Positions 35,742 through 46,278 of a stretch of 64,000 nt of DNA are shown here, in pieces. A program made the position numbers and the translations under genes. The stretch is from the NCBI RefSeq assembly GCF_002706375.1, contig NZ_CP017706.1, forward strand, positions 682,001 through 746,000, in the 5' to 3' direction. A model generated the notes under the pieces. It saw only the letters and a program-made list of their open reading frames with translations. It searched no databases and was not told where the DNA came from. The DNA is from Lactobacillus amylovorus DSM 20531 (GTDB taxonomy: Bacteria; Bacillota; Bacilli; Lactobacillales; Lactobacillaceae). Numbering within the stretch: the first letter of the stretch is position 1; the number at the start of each line of letters is the position of its first letter.

Positions 35742-37646
35742 TTAATCATCCCTTTTGAACATCTTTTTTAATTCATTTTGGCTCATGCGGACCAAAACTA
35801 GACGCCCTGAGGCATCATGATATGGATCAGCCGTTTTGCGCAAATCACTAATAATTTGTTTTGCTTCTGCGGCAGACAAATCGATTTTCCCCGTTACTGC
35901 ATGTTTGGCTTCCATCTCAGCTACACGTTTAAACAGATTCTCAGATTGACCCTTATCCAAATTCAGATAACTATCTAAGATTTGGCGAATCGTTTCTTCG
36001 ATATTTTCATGAATCCAAGTTGGATATGAACGCACAATAAAACTATTTTGACCAAATTCTTCTAAGTAAATGCCAATCTGTTTAATCTGCTCCAGCTTAT
36101 CTTTAATTTGGATAAAATCTAGATTACCGAATTCTAAGACAATTGGCGTAAGCAGTCCCTGCTGCACAATTTTTTTAGAAGCTAGTATCTGATATGTTTT
36201 TTCAAATTGCAGTCTTCTTCTAGCTGCAACCTGATCGATCAAGAACAGATCCCCTTCATTCTCTGCAATGATGTAGGTATCGGTTTGACCAACATAGGCT
36301 AGACGTGGCAAATTGTTGGCTAAAACTTCATCCCCGCTGGAAATCACCTCTTGATTAGCAGAAGAGGCACCAAAAGGCGTAAGTTTTTGCTGCTCTTCTA
36401 CATTTTGATCCCAGGTTTTGGTGATAATGTATTTGTCATTTTCACGCGGAATGTTTAGATCAACGTATTTGCCAGTTCCCTCGGTATCTTCTTTTTCAGT
36501 TTCCTTAGCAGCCTTAAATTTTGGTTTTTCTACCTGATCATGAATTTCTGGTACTTCTTTACGTTCTGTATTTACTACATCTTGATTCAAGTTAAATTGC
36601 AATTGGTCTACTAATGTTTCACGCTTATTTTCTAGATTGGCAAATGCACTAGTTTGCTCAACTTTTTCCACAAGTGCATTACTGATTGCAGTTGTAATCA
36701 ATCGACTAAGTTCTTTTTCCTTAGATAAACGTACCTCTTGCTTAGTGGGATGCACATTTACATCGACTAACAAAGGATCGACCTTAATAGACACAACAGC
36801 AATTGGATAATGCCGCGCCTCAAGTTTGGAGCCATAACCATCCATAATTGCTGTATTCAGTTGGAAGTTTCGAATATAACGTCCATTAAGCAGAATTGAA
36901 ATAAAGTTGCGGGTTGAACGAGTCAATTCTGGTTTAGAAATTAAGCCCGTAACTTTAAAATCAGTATCTTCTGCCTCAATGTCTTCCATTTTTTCCGCAA
37001 TATGGCGCCCATAAACATTGGCAACAGTTTGTTTTAAATTACCATTGCCAGTTGTTCTGAGTAAAATTTTACCCGTATTCGACAAGGCAAAAGATACTTG
37101 TGGATAACCTAATGCTAAGCGATTAATAATATCCACAATCTTCATGATTTCGGTTCGTGGACTGCGCAGATACTTCAATCTCGCTGGCGTGTTGAAAAAC
37201 AGATCTTGCACCGTAATCTTGGTCCCTTTTTGCGATGCCGCATCTTCTTGACCTTTTTTATTGCCGCCACTAAAAGTAGCTCTTGTACCAATTGCTCCGT
37301 CTGTTGCCGTTAAAATTTCTACGTGACTTACCGCGGAAATTGAAGCCAGAGCTTCACCTCTAAAGCCTAAAGTCGAAACTTTAAACAGATCATGCTCGTT
37401 GCTAATTTTACTAGTCGCATGACGCGTAAAAGCCAGGTCAACTTGATCACGTTCAATTCCTGTACCGTTGTCCTGTACTACAATTTGCTTTAATCCTGCA
37501 TCCACAAAATCTACTCTGATTCGGGTGGCTCCAGCATCAAGGGAGTTTTCCACCAATTCTTTAACTACGCTGGCAGGACGTTCAATAACTTCACCTGCCG
37601 CAATTTGATTGGTTAAAGTTTCAGATAATTCATGAATTTTAGGCAT
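35742..37646 (-). CDS. mutL: DNA mismatch repair protein MutL
   Basis: 634 residues. The N-terminal GHKL ATPase is canonical: [14 protein letters not shown] (~30-43), [11 protein letters not shown] (~57-67), RHATSKI (~75) and [15 protein letters not shown] (~91-105). The C-terminal dimerisation domain lacks the usual endonuclease signatures: the DQHA(X)2E(X)4E site reads [12 protein letters not shown], and the later Cys motifs read AKHAVTGK and DPYHDASGR. The enzyme is therefore likely to act as an ATP-driven linker without the standard nicking site. It overlaps no gene but lies 2 nt from both mutS and ruvA. Confidence 0.93.
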   Translation of the reverse strand: MPKIHELSETLTNQIAAGEVIERPASVVKELVENSLDAGATRIRVDFVDAGLKQIVVQDNGTGIERDQVDLAFTRHATSKISNEHDLFKVSTLGFRGEALASISAVSHVEILTATDGAIGTRATFSGGNKKGQEDAASQKGTKITVQDLFFNTPARLKYLRSPRTEIMKIVDIINRLALGYPQVSFALSNTGKILLRTTGNGNLKQTVANVYGRHIAEKMEDIEAEDTDFKVTGLISKPELTRSTRNFISILLNGRYIRNFQLNTAIMDGYGSKLEARHYPIAVVSIKVDPLLVDVNVHPTKQEVRLSKEKELSRLITTAISNALVEKVEQTSAFANLENKRETLVDQLQFNLNQDVVNTERKEVPEIHDQVEKPKFKAAKETEKEDTEGTGKYVDLNIPRENDKYIITKTWDQNVEEQQKLTPFGASSANQEVISSGDEVLANNLPRLAYVGQTDTYIIAENEGDLFLIDQVAARRRLQFEKTYQILASKKIVQQGLLTPIVLEFGNLDFIQIKDKLEQIKQIGIYLEEFGQNSFIVRSYPTWIHENIEETIRQILDSYLNLDKGQSENLFKRVAEMEAKHAVTGKIDLSAAEAKQIISDLRKTADPYHDASGRLVLVRMSQNELKKMFKRDD

Positions 37647-37648
37647 AA

Positions 37649-40249
37649 TTAGTTATCATCCTTCAAGTCTTTTTGCCAATCCGCTACCATTTGCATAATT
37701 TGAAGTGGTGTCTTATCGGCCAAATAAAGATTAGAAATATCGTCAAGCACATCTTGTTCCGCATCGGTCATAGCTGGCTTGTCATTTTGTACTTGCTCTT
37801 CCTCATCTGAACTATCCACAGGCTCTGCGAATAAGTCTAATTGCTGACTAACTGGAGCAAGTTCACTGCCTTGTGCTTCAAGACGTTTTAATAATTTGGT
37901 TGCTTCACGCAATACGGCACGTGGTAAACCAGCAAGTTGGGCAACGTGAATACCATAACTTTGGTCGGCTGGTCCTGGTAAAATTTTGTGCAAAAAGATC
38001 AGCTTGCCATTTTCTTCAGTCGCACCAACGTGGATGTTCTTTAAATGATCTAGTGTCTCATCAAGTGCAGTTAATTCATGGTAGTGGGTCGCAAATAATG
38101 CCTTAGCTCCTACTTTATCATGCAGATACTTAACGATCGCCCCAGCTAAAGCCATACCATCGTAAGTTGCAGTACCACGACCAATTTCGTCAAAGAGAAC
38201 CAAACTGCGTTTAGTTGCATATTGCAAAGCATCGTTTGCTTCGCTCATTTCAACCATGAAGGTACTTTGACCAGAAATCAGGTCATCGGCAGCACCAATT
38301 CGAGTAAAGATTTGATCAAATATTGGCAAATCAGCACTATCAGCTGGGACAAAGGAGCCCACTTGCGCCATGATTGCGATTAAAGCCATTTGTCTCATGT
38401 AGGTACTCTTACCAGACATGTTAGGACCAGTAATCAAGAAAATGTTGGTAGCTGAATCCATTTTGACATCGTTAGGGATGTAGGAACCAGCAGTCATAAC
38501 TTTTTCAACTACTGGGTGGCGGCCATTAACCACATCGATATCCTGATTATCGGTATGGAAGTGAGGTCTGCAGTAATTATTTTGTTCAGCTACGGTCGCA
38601 AAGCCGCAGTAAACGTCTAAGGCTGCAAGTTGCCCACCCAATTTTTGCAAGGCAGGAATATACTTCTTAACTTCCTCACGTAATTTAACGAACAAGTCAT
38701 ATTCCAAGTCAGTTGAACGAGTTTGCGCCTCCAAGATTAAATTTTCGTGTTCCTTCAACTCTGGCGTAATGTAACGTTCAGCGTTGGTCAAAGTCTGTTT
38801 ACGCGTGTAGCGATCCAGTGGCACCTTGCTCTTATTACCATTAGATACTTGAATGTAATAGCCAAAGACCTTGTTATAGCCAACTTTCAAGTTATCAATA
38901 CCGGTCTTTTGTCGTTCGTCAGCTTCCATTTGAGCTAACCACTTTTTACCATTATTCATGGCATCCTTGTAGCGGTCCAGTTGCTTATCAACGCCTTCGC
39001 GAATTAAGCCACCTTCTGTAGTCAAAATTGGTGGATCCTTAACCAAAGTCGTTGAAATCATTTCTGCTACGCCCTTTAATGGATCAATCTTTTGGGCAAA
39101 ATCTTCTAGCACTTGACTATCTGATTGGTTCAAAGCATCCAAAATTACAGGCACAGCTTGAAGTGAGCGGGATAATTGCAAAAGTTCACGTGCATTAACA
39201 TTGCCAAAGGCAATTCGACCAGTTAAACGCTCTAGGTCATAAACGCCCTTCAACGCATCAATCGCATTTTCACGTGTGAAGTAACCATCAAGCAGAGCTT
39301 GCACCATTTCTTCACGGTGATTGATCTCATCCACATTGAGCAGTGGTCGAGCTAACCATTGCTTAAGCAGACGCCCACCCATTGCCGTATGAGTTTTATC
39401 AAGAACCCAGAAAAGCGAGCCCATTTTTTTACCAGTTTTAGCAGATGCAACTAATTCCAAATTATTTTGAACAGTATGCGACATCTGTAAGTATTGGTTT
39501 ACTTCGTAGCTCTTAGCAATTTGCAAGTGGGCTAAGCTTCTCTTTTGGGTAGATAAAAGATAGCCTACCAGTTGACGCGTAGCTTCTTTTTCTGCCTTAT
39601 TGGTTAAATTTTGTTCAACATAAGAAATCTCGGCATGTTCGCCTTCAATTGGCGTAGGCGCGGAAACGGTGATATTAGCCTTATGCATAAAGTCCTTATT
39701 TTGTTCAGTCAAAGGACCATTGTAAACAACTTCGCGTGTTCTTAATGATAAAAGTTCATTAGAAACAGCTTCGAAGCTCTTCAAATGTGTCGCATAAATT
39801 TCACCAGTTGATAAATCACTGTAGGCTAAGCCAAAGCCACTCTTAGTAGTCACTACTGAAGTTAAATAGTTAGAATCCTTAGCATCATTGGGACCTTCAT
39901 TCATCATGGTACCTGGAGTTACCAATTGAATAATGCCACGCTTTACCATGCCCTTAGCTTTTTTAGGATCTTCGAGCTGTTCGCAAAGTGCAACCTTATA
40001 TCCCTTTTCAACCAAAGTATTTACATAAGTATCAACGGCCAAATGAGGTACACCAGCCATCGGAATTGGATTCTTAGTTTTATTTGAACGGTGTGTTAAA
40101 GTTAATTCAAGAATCTGAGCGCCCTTAACCGCATCGTCTTCGAAAAGTTCGTAGAAATCTCCGACACGATAAAAAAGAAAGGCATCAGGATATTGCTTTT
40201 TAATTTCGTAATATTGCTCCATCATTGGAGTCGTACTTGCTTTTGCCAT
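37649..40249 (-). CDS. mutS: DNA mismatch repair protein MutS
   Basis: 866 residues, the mismatch sensor. The N-terminal mismatch-binding motif is YPDAFLFYRVGDFYELFEDD (FYE-type insertion Phe/Glu near residues 36-38). ATPase: Walker A ITGPNMSGKSTYMRQ (~607-621), Walker B LVLFDEIGRGTATYDG (~686). Near the C-terminus QLDLF (~803) fits the beta-clamp binding motif. The tail is acidic. It begins the mutS-mutL-ruvAB cluster and lies downstream of the groESL terminator. Confidence 0.96.
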   Translation of the reverse strand: MAKASTTPMMEQYYEIKKQYPDAFLFYRVGDFYELFEDDAVKGAQILELTLTHRSNKTKNPIPMAGVPHLAVDTYVNTLVEKGYKVALCEQLEDPKKAKGMVKRGIIQLVTPGTMMNEGPNDAKDSNYLTSVVTTKSGFGLAYSDLSTGEIYATHLKSFEAVSNELLSLRTREVVYNGPLTEQNKDFMHKANITVSAPTPIEGEHAEISYVEQNLTNKAEKEATRQLVGYLLSTQKRSLAHLQIAKSYEVNQYLQMSHTVQNNLELVASAKTGKKMGSLFWVLDKTHTAMGGRLLKQWLARPLLNVDEINHREEMVQALLDGYFTRENAIDALKGVYDLERLTGRIAFGNVNARELLQLSRSLQAVPVILDALNQSDSQVLEDFAQKIDPLKGVAEMISTTLVKDPPILTTEGGLIREGVDKQLDRYKDAMNNGKKWLAQMEADERQKTGIDNLKVGYNKVFGYYIQVSNGNKSKVPLDRYTRKQTLTNAERYITPELKEHENLILEAQTRSTDLEYDLFVKLREEVKKYIPALQKLGGQLAALDVYCGFATVAEQNNYCRPHFHTDNQDIDVVNGRHPVVEKVMTAGSYIPNDVKMDSATNIFLITGPNMSGKSTYMRQMALIAIMAQVGSFVPADSADLPIFDQIFTRIGAADDLISGQSTFMVEMSEANDALQYATKRSLVLFDEIGRGTATYDGMALAGAIVKYLHDKVGAKALFATHYHELTALDETLDHLKNIHVGATEENGKLIFLHKILPGPADQSYGIHVAQLAGLPRAVLREATKLLKRLEAQGSELAPVSQQLDLFAEPVDSSDEEEQVQNDKPAMTDAEQDVLDDISNLYLADKTPLQIMQMVADWQKDLKDDN

Positions 40250-40317
40250 ACAATCTCTTTTCTATTCCTATGCTTGATCACTGGTAATTATTATACGCTA
40301 TAAAGGAAGATAAAAGA

Positions 40318-40356
40318 AAAACTTCGAAGCTGAACTTTTTTGCTCAACTTCGAAGT
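40318..40356 (-). terminator. Terminator of groESL
   Basis: Minus strand: ACTTCGAAG pairs with CTTCGAAGT around a TGA/TCA inner stem, then TTTTTCTTTT. It lies ~70 nt after the groEL stop. Confidence 0.85.
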
Positions 40357-40427
40357 CTATTTAAGTATTTATTTGGATTTGAACTAGAGTGAGAGTTTTA
40401 TTCTTTTATCAGAAATTAGTTTCTAAA

Positions 40428-42062
<1,635 letters not shown>

Positions 42063-42080
42063 CTATATCCGCTCCTTTAA

Positions 42081-42365
42081 TTACTTTTCAATTGCTAAAA
42101 TGTCTTTTTCGTGAAGAACTAAATACTTTTCGCCTTCGTATTCAACGTTAGTGCCTGAATATCTGTCGTAGATAACTACGTCGCCCTTCTTAACGACCAT
42201 AGGAATCTTTTCGCCGTTTGATGCGTAAGCACCTTCACCGACAGCTACAACTTCGCCTTCAATTGGCTTCTTCTTAGCATTTGATGCTAAAACGATGCCG
42301 CCAACTGTCTTTTCTTCTTCTTCTTTAACTTTAACGATTACACGATCACCGATTGGTTGTAACAC
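42081..42365 (-). CDS. groS: Co-chaperonin GroES
   Basis: A 94-residue lid of the GroEL chamber: [20 protein letters not shown], then the mobile loop [13 protein letters not shown] (~20-32) and roof [16 protein letters not shown]. First gene of groES-groEL. The promoter TTGCTT-17-TATTAT and two CIRCE operators lie upstream. Confidence 0.97.
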   Translation of the reverse strand: MLQPIGDRVIVKVKEEEEKTVGGIVLASNAKKKPIEGEVVAVGEGAYASNGEKIPMVVKKGDVVIYDRYSGTNVEYEGEKYLVLHEKDILAIEK

Positions 42366-42426
42366 GTTTAGTCCCCCTTATAACTTATTTTCTTCTTTTT
42401 AAAAGTTTAAAATCATTATTAATTGA

Positions 42427-42453
42427 TTAGCACTCTTATTTATCAAGTGCTAA
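42427..42453. promoter_or_regulatory. CIRCE operator 1 (HrcA), near the groES start
   Basis: TTAGCACTC-N9-AAGTGCTAA, one mismatch from the perfect CIRCE. It lies just downstream of the -10 (minus strand), the position where bound HrcA would block groES transcription. Confidence 0.95.
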
Positions 42454-42465
42454 CTTACAAATATG

Positions 42466-42494
42466 ATAATAACCCGTTTACCAAAAAAAAGCAA
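42466..42494 (-). promoter_or_regulatory. groES promoter
   Basis: Minus strand TTGCTT (-35) - 17 bp - TATTAT (-10), a sigma-A promoter placed between the two CIRCE operators. Confidence 0.75.
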
Positions 42495-42501
42495 GAAAAA
42501 A

Positions 42502-42528
42502 TTAGCACTTTTTTATAATGAGTGCTAA
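42502..42528. promoter_or_regulatory. CIRCE operator 2 (HrcA), upstream of the -35
   Basis: TTAGCACTT-N9-GAGTGCTAA, one mismatch from consensus. It lies upstream of the groES -35 and just downstream of the LiaF-like gene stop. Two CIRCE copies with opposite arm mismatches suggest tight, possibly cooperative, HrcA control. Confidence 0.9.
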
Positions 42529-42540
42529 TTTTGAATTTTC

Positions 42541-43296
42541 TTAATCTTTTACATGTTTAACAGTTAAATCTCCCATGGTATTTCTACCCTGTAAGATCAA
42601 CTTGGTGCCAGTTCCCTTGCTGTGATCAATATCGACATCGCTCAAACTATTTTGCATATTATTTTCAACTTGCCAATCACTAGGAATATAAACATTAACG
42701 TCACACATTGAAGTATTAACGTTCATAATTACTTCATCTCCTGCAGCTTTAGCACCGTCTAAATAAACGCTAACTTCGCCCATAGTAGAATCAATAGTAA
42801 TAGTCTTTAAATTTTGTGAATGGATATAGCGTGAAGCTTCTGACATTTTTCCACTGATCACCACATTATCACTATCAACACCGAAGCTGCTATCAGTGAT
42901 CACATTGTCTGAGTCAAAAGTTTTATTTTTCAAATCTGACCAGTTAGCATCCACTTTTTTACCATTAATAATCACTGTCGGCTTGAAACTTTTTCTAAAA
43001 ATCAAACTAATTCCAGCAGAAATTAGAAATGCGACAAGCAAAATAGTCCACGGAGCAAGCGCTGCAATATGAAGTGGCTTAGCATAAATAATTAATAAAA
43101 ATGCAATTGAAAAAATAGACCCATATAAATTTTTATTTATTATTGAAGTAATTAAACTAGCTGCAAAAACTACTGTCCAAAAGATCGCCCAGAAACCTAT
43201 CGTAAATGGTAATAAATGTAACTGGTCAATTACTAAGAACACGGCAGCTGCAATTAACCCAACGCCCCAGAAAATTCGACTCCACTTAGCTTTCAT
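42541..43296 (-). CDS. LiaF-like membrane protein
   Basis: 251 residues. Four N-terminal hydrophobic helices (~10-25, 33-50, 58-75, 80-103) then a soluble LiaF C-terminal domain rich in beta strands (IINGKKVDANWSDLKNKTF, DVNVYIPSDWQVENNM, TMGDLTVK). LiaF-type proteins restrain envelope-stress signalling in Firmicutes. Here it overlaps the LytTR regulator by one base, so it is more likely the membrane partner of that regulator than of LiaSR. It is reported in analogous LytTR-membrane inhibitor pairs, but its ligand is unknown. Confidence 0.82.
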   Translation of the reverse strand: MKAKWSRIFWGVGLIAAAVFLVIDQLHLLPFTIGFWAIFWTVVFAASLITSIINKNLYGSIFSIAFLLIIYAKPLHIAALAPWTILLVAFLISAGISLIFRKSFKPTVIINGKKVDANWSDLKNKTFDSDNVITDSSFGVDSDNVVISGKMSEASRYIHSQNLKTITIDSTMGEVSVYLDGAKAAGDEVIMNVNTSMCDVNVYIPSDWQVENNMQNSLSDVDIDHSKGTGTKLILQGRNTMGDLTVKHVKD

Positions 43297-43751
43297 TAGT
43301 AAGTCCTTCTTTCGTTTAATTTATCTTTTAATTCGCGGTAGTAACGTCTAGAAACATAAACGGTTTTGTAAGAATGATGAAATTGAATCTGGCAATTAGA
43401 AATTGATTTAGTCAAAGCATAAATCTGATCTAAGTTAAGAATTGTTGATTTAGATACTCGCATAAATTGTCCGCCAAGCAAATTTTCTAATTCATACAAC
43501 TTGTATTTCACAGCATAGCTATGATTTATAGTATGTGCCATTACCTGTTTATCAGCAGTTTCAAAGAATAGAATCTGATTTATATCGAGATAATATGCTT
43601 TGTCATCCTTTACTCCAGTAATTTGATCAGGATGAGATGATTCATCTTGCAATTTACGATAAATTCGCTCTAGTTCTGGAGTAATTTTATTAGCTTTGAT
43701 AATTACTTCCGATTCCTGGTTATCAGGATCAATTTCTAATTTAACCTTCAT
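43296..43751 (-). CDS. LytTR-domain transcriptional regulator
   Basis: 151 residues: a short N-terminal extension (MKVKLEIDPDNQESEVIIKA) and a LytTR DNA-binding domain (~55-150) with YLDINQILFFETADKQVMAH, LENLLGGQFMRVSKSTILNLDQI, and YVSRRYYRELKDKL. It has no receiver domain, so it is not a classic response regulator. ATG 43751 is chosen with AAGGGG 8 nt upstream. Two direct repeats upstream fit an autoregulatory LytTR operator. It is coupled to the LiaF-like gene. Confidence 0.85.
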   Translation of the reverse strand: MKVKLEIDPDNQESEVIIKANKITPELERIYRKLQDESSHPDQITGVKDDKAYYLDINQILFFETADKQVMAHTINHSYAVKYKLYELENLLGGQFMRVSKSTILNLDQIYALTKSISNCQIQFHHSYKTVYVSRRYYRELKDKLNERRTY

Positions 43752-43821
43752 TTTTTTCATCCCCTTCATTTCTATAATCCTATTACACCGCGTTTTATTA
43801 AGAAAAACTAGCTAATTCAAC

Positions 43822-43852
43822 TAAGTGGTCACAAAATTGAAGTAAGCGGTCA
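43822..43852 (-). promoter_or_regulatory. Direct repeats of LytTR-operator type
   Basis: Minus strand TGACCGCTT and TGACCACTT, 9 bp each, with a 12-bp spacer (21-bp period, two helical turns). This matches the geometry of LytTR operators. They lie ~70 nt upstream of the LytTR gene and directly after the stop of the 91-residue membrane gene. Confidence 0.65.
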
Positions 43853-43856
43853 TTTT

Positions 43857-44132
43857 TTAAAACCAATCAAAAATTGAAGAAAATAATGCATCCCATAGTC
43901 CTTCGACCAAGGTATAAGATAATTGCTTTTTATAAGCCTTACCAAAGCTGGTATATTCATATGTTTTATTTGCTTCTTCATCGGTAAAGTAATATTTGCC
44001 ATTTTTCCGACTGCACAAAGTTCTAATCAAGGCAACAAGCATCCCCAAAAGCATGAAAAAGATGACTAGAATAATTATGAAGACGATTCCTGTCCAACTT
44101 TGTAGGTAGTAGTTAAAGCCTAGCGAAACCAT
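43857..44132 (-). CDS. Small membrane protein of unknown function, 91 residues
   Basis: One strong hydrophobic segment (~14-37, with VFIIILVIFFMLLGMLVAL), then a basic and polar stretch (CSRKNGKYYFTDEEANKTYEY) and an aromatic C-terminus ending FDWF. It starts immediately after the stop codon of the upstream small gene (TAG then ATG), so the two form a translational pair. No family recognised. Position just upstream of the LytTR operator suggests a role with that module. Confidence 0.6.
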   Translation of the reverse strand: MVSLGFNYYLQSWTGIVFIIILVIFFMLLGMLVALIRTLCSRKNGKYYFTDEEANKTYEYTSFGKAYKKQLSYTLVEGLWDALFSSIFDWF

Positions 44133-44357
44133 CTAAAGCAAATAGAAAATAAAAGTTAAACCACTAGTAAAAATGCGTGGCAGTTTTATTTTGGCCGTTA
44201 ATAGAATTGCCGGAATAATGGGCAAAATTGAAAAGATGAGCAAAACTATGCCATAACTTTTAGTAACATTCTTCACTCCACTAAAAAAGATAAAAACTAT
44301 GCTCAAAATGATGCAAGCAATGAACAATAACCAAGTTCGATTTCTTTTTACATTCAT
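44133..44357 (-). CDS. Small membrane protein of unknown function, 74 residues
   Basis: Three hydrophobic stretches: LLFIACIILSIVFIFFSG, GIVLLIFSILPIIPAILLT and FTSGLTFIFYLL. The start is ATG 44357, preceded by GAAGGTGG; a longer open frame begins at 44384 without a ribosome site. It directly abuts the 91-residue membrane gene. No family recognised. It may be a bacteriocin immunity-like or stress peptide, but nothing in the sequence proves that. Confidence 0.55.
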   Translation of the reverse strand: MNVKRNRTWLLFIACIILSIVFIFFSGVKNVTKSYGIVLLIFSILPIIPAILLTAKIKLPRIFTSGLTFIFYLL

Positions 44358-44391
44358 GATTATCCACCTTCTTTTTTGTAGCATAACATGA

Positions 44392-44424
44392 AAAATCGCT
44401 CAAGATTGTTTCTTGAGCGATTTT
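44392..44424 (-). terminator. Terminator after the SLAP gene; left copy of a cassette-flanking repeat
   Basis: AAAATCGCTCAAG / CTTGAGCGATTTT with a 7-nt loop. The surrounding ~40 bp (from ~44387) is almost identical to the terminator at 47142-47175, in the same orientation. Confidence 0.88.
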
Positions 44425-44431
44425 CTTCATA

Positions 44432-45154
44432 TTAGTTTTTACTGTGTAGCCTATCCTGTTCTTTTTGTCTATTCTCTATAGTTTCCGCAAACTGCAAATC
44501 AATTCTTGGACGTTTTGTATCATTTGCATAGATATAAGTTTGTGTTCCTTTGATCCGGTAGAAGCAATAAACCCTGCTAGAAACATTATAGTTTTTCAAA
44601 TTGAGTAAAGCATCAACTCTGACTTTTTGCCCCTTTTTAACCATCTGAGAAATTGGATTACCCGCATAATTATACAGATGAGCATCACGCTTAACAGTCA
44701 AAGTTAATTCTGTAGCGTAAACTGCGTATTTACCTATATGGCCCACATTGGCTGCTTTAACATAATTACCTTGCCCCATGTTATAGTATGGCTGCTTTTT
44801 AATCATGCGATATGAAACATAACACATCTTTTTTGGTTGACCATAATCGTTTACAAAAAAGTAGAATGGTGCATTAACCGGAAGTCCATCATACTGGCTT
44901 CTAGTATAAGGCATACTAGTATATGGATTAGTTACCGTTTTAGATGTTAAGTTACCAACTAACGTAACTTTTTCTCCCTTAAACAATTTCTTGTAGGAAG
45001 TCTTACGTTTACCACTTTTATCATATACATAAGTATTATGATTCAATGTACCAGTATAAGTTGCAGCTGATGTATTTTGTGAGAAGAAACAGAGGAAGCT
45101 CACCACCATAAGTACCGCAATGTAAAAGTTCAAATACTTTTTAGAATGTTTCAT
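44432..45154 (-). CDS. Secreted SLAP-domain surface protein
   Basis: 240 residues. A signal peptide (LNFYIAVLMVVSFLCFFSQ, cleaved around TSAA|TYTG) is followed by an SLAP-type region: NHNTYVYDKSGKRKTSYKKL (~38-57) and later LTLTVKRDAHLYNYAGNPIS and a final KGTQTYIYAND unit (~218). SLAP repeats attach S-layer and other proteins to the Lactobacillus wall. It lies 14 nt from the helveticin J-family gene, so it is probably part of the same operon. Confidence 0.83.
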   Translation of the reverse strand: MKHSKKYLNFYIAVLMVVSFLCFFSQNTSAATYTGTLNHNTYVYDKSGKRKTSYKKLFKGEKVTLVGNLTSKTVTNPYTSMPYTRSQYDGLPVNAPFYFFVNDYGQPKKMCYVSYRMIKKQPYYNMGQGNYVKAANVGHIGKYAVYATELTLTVKRDAHLYNYAGNPISQMVKKGQKVRVDALLNLKNYNVSSRVYCFYRIKGTQTYIYANDTKRPRIDLQFAETIENRQKEQDRLHSKN

Positions 45155-45167
45155 TCAATAGTCACCT

Positions 45168-46097
45168 TTATAAGATACCAAACACTTGATATATTCTACT
45201 TTCTACAACTGTGTTATTAGCATCATATTTATCATGGTACGATGCTGTCACATATACGTTTCCAGTTCCAGTAATTTGAATACTTTCTAACTCTGTATAA
45301 TAATTATTATCTACTATACCATTTAATGAGAAGGCTTGACCATTATTATTAGACGAAGATCCCCACGGAATTTTTACAATCTTAGGATGAATGTCACTTT
45401 CTATAGTGGTAGATTTTTGACAAGTAACATAAATATTCCAGTTATTATCGATATCAAATCCTTGTACAGAATCGATATACGTATCTCCACTGCCGCCATT
45501 AAAAAAGTTATCAATGTGAAATGCATTCTTCTCTTTATCAAATACATTTATTGGAACTGGTGTTGTACCATAAGAATTCAATTTACTATTAATTGAATCT
45601 AAATTATACAAAGCAAAATGACCTGAATAATTATTCCAAATACCTGCGATCAGTAACTTATCATAATTAGGAGTTGCTGCGGCTTCTACTCTCAATAAGT
45701 GTTGACCATGCCAATTGGCATCTGTTGCTTCAACTAACTGAGATAACCGAGGTAATTGAGTATTTTTGTCATAACTCTCTCCAAATTTCATTCGAGCAAT
45801 CTGAGTACTCCATTTAATTCCCTCAGTAACTCGTTCATTAGGCTTCACACCCACAAACCAATTATTTTTTGTAGCATATTCCCATGTCTGAGTATGACCA
45901 CTCGCAGTACCTGTCAACCAAGTTTGAGGTGACGGGAAACTTAAGTATTCTTGATCATTTCGAATTCTACTTACTAAAGTTTGATTTTTATACATCTGTA
46001 AAGCGTACACATACGTTTCACCAATGTTTCCTTTTTGTACCACTCTAGCATACGGCATCTTCAAAGTGTGTAATAATTGTACTTGTGCTTCAATCAT
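45168..46097 (-). CDS. Helveticin J family class III bacteriocin (bacteriolysin)
   Basis: 309 residues resembling helveticin J of L. helveticus. Shared landmarks from memory of that protein: VVQKGNIGETYVYALQ, GHTQTWEYA, NNWFVGVKP, STQIARM, LRVEAAATPNYDKLLIAG and GHFALYNLDSINSKL. Such proteins are large heat-labile bacteriocins acting on related lactobacilli. ATG 46097 has GGAAGGAAG 7 nt upstream. There is no obvious signal peptide, as in helveticin J. It follows a 19-residue hydrophobic peptide gene by 20 nt and precedes the SLAP gene by 13 nt. Confidence 0.85.
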   Translation of the reverse strand: MIEAQVQLLHTLKMPYARVVQKGNIGETYVYALQMYKNQTLVSRIRNDQEYLSFPSPQTWLTGTASGHTQTWEYATKNNWFVGVKPNERVTEGIKWSTQIARMKFGESYDKNTQLPRLSQLVEATDANWHGQHLLRVEAAATPNYDKLLIAGIWNNYSGHFALYNLDSINSKLNSYGTTPVPINVFDKEKNAFHIDNFFNGGSGDTYIDSVQGFDIDNNWNIYVTCQKSTTIESDIHPKIVKIPWGSSSNNNGQAFSLNGIVDNNYYTELESIQITGTGNVYVTASYHDKYDANNTVVESRIYQVFGIL

Positions 46098-46117
46098 AAT
46101 AATTCTTCCTTCCAGTT

Positions 46118-46177
46118 TTACACAAGCCACATCAAACCAATAATTGTAGAAATTACTGGTGTTACCAATATATCCAT
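46118..46177 (-). CDS. Putative 19-residue hydrophobic peptide
   Basis: An ORF of 19 codons, MDILVTPVISTIIGLMWLV, with a strong GGAAGG ribosome site 7 nt upstream. It ends 8 nt before the ribosome site of the helveticin gene and lies between that gene and an Rgg-type regulator. Rgg regulators are often controlled by short hydrophobic peptides encoded nearby; small leader ORFs upstream of helveticin J have also been described. It could alternatively be a membrane-active peptide or a translational leader. Expression is inferred only from the ribosome site and context. Confidence 0.5.
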   Translation of the reverse strand: MDILVTPVISTIIGLMWLV

Positions 46178-46264
46178 ATCTATACCTTCCTTCTTTTCTC
46201 ACACCTTTGATACTAACCATTATCTTTTTAATTAGATACTTCCTTTACCAAACCTTGATCTTGT

Positions 46265-46278
46265 TTTCCAAATGGAAA
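46265..46278. promoter_or_regulatory. Palindrome at the end of the Rgg gene
   Basis: TTTCCAAATGGAAA is a nearly perfect palindrome overlapping the last codons of the Rgg gene and ~90 nt upstream of the small peptide. It is a possible operator for the peptide-helveticin unit. No promoter elements were confirmed. Confidence 0.3.

Noticed and set aside
45336..45596. 86-residue plus-strand ORF inside the helveticin gene
   Set aside because: Antisense shadow of a clear helveticin J-family gene, with no ribosome site.
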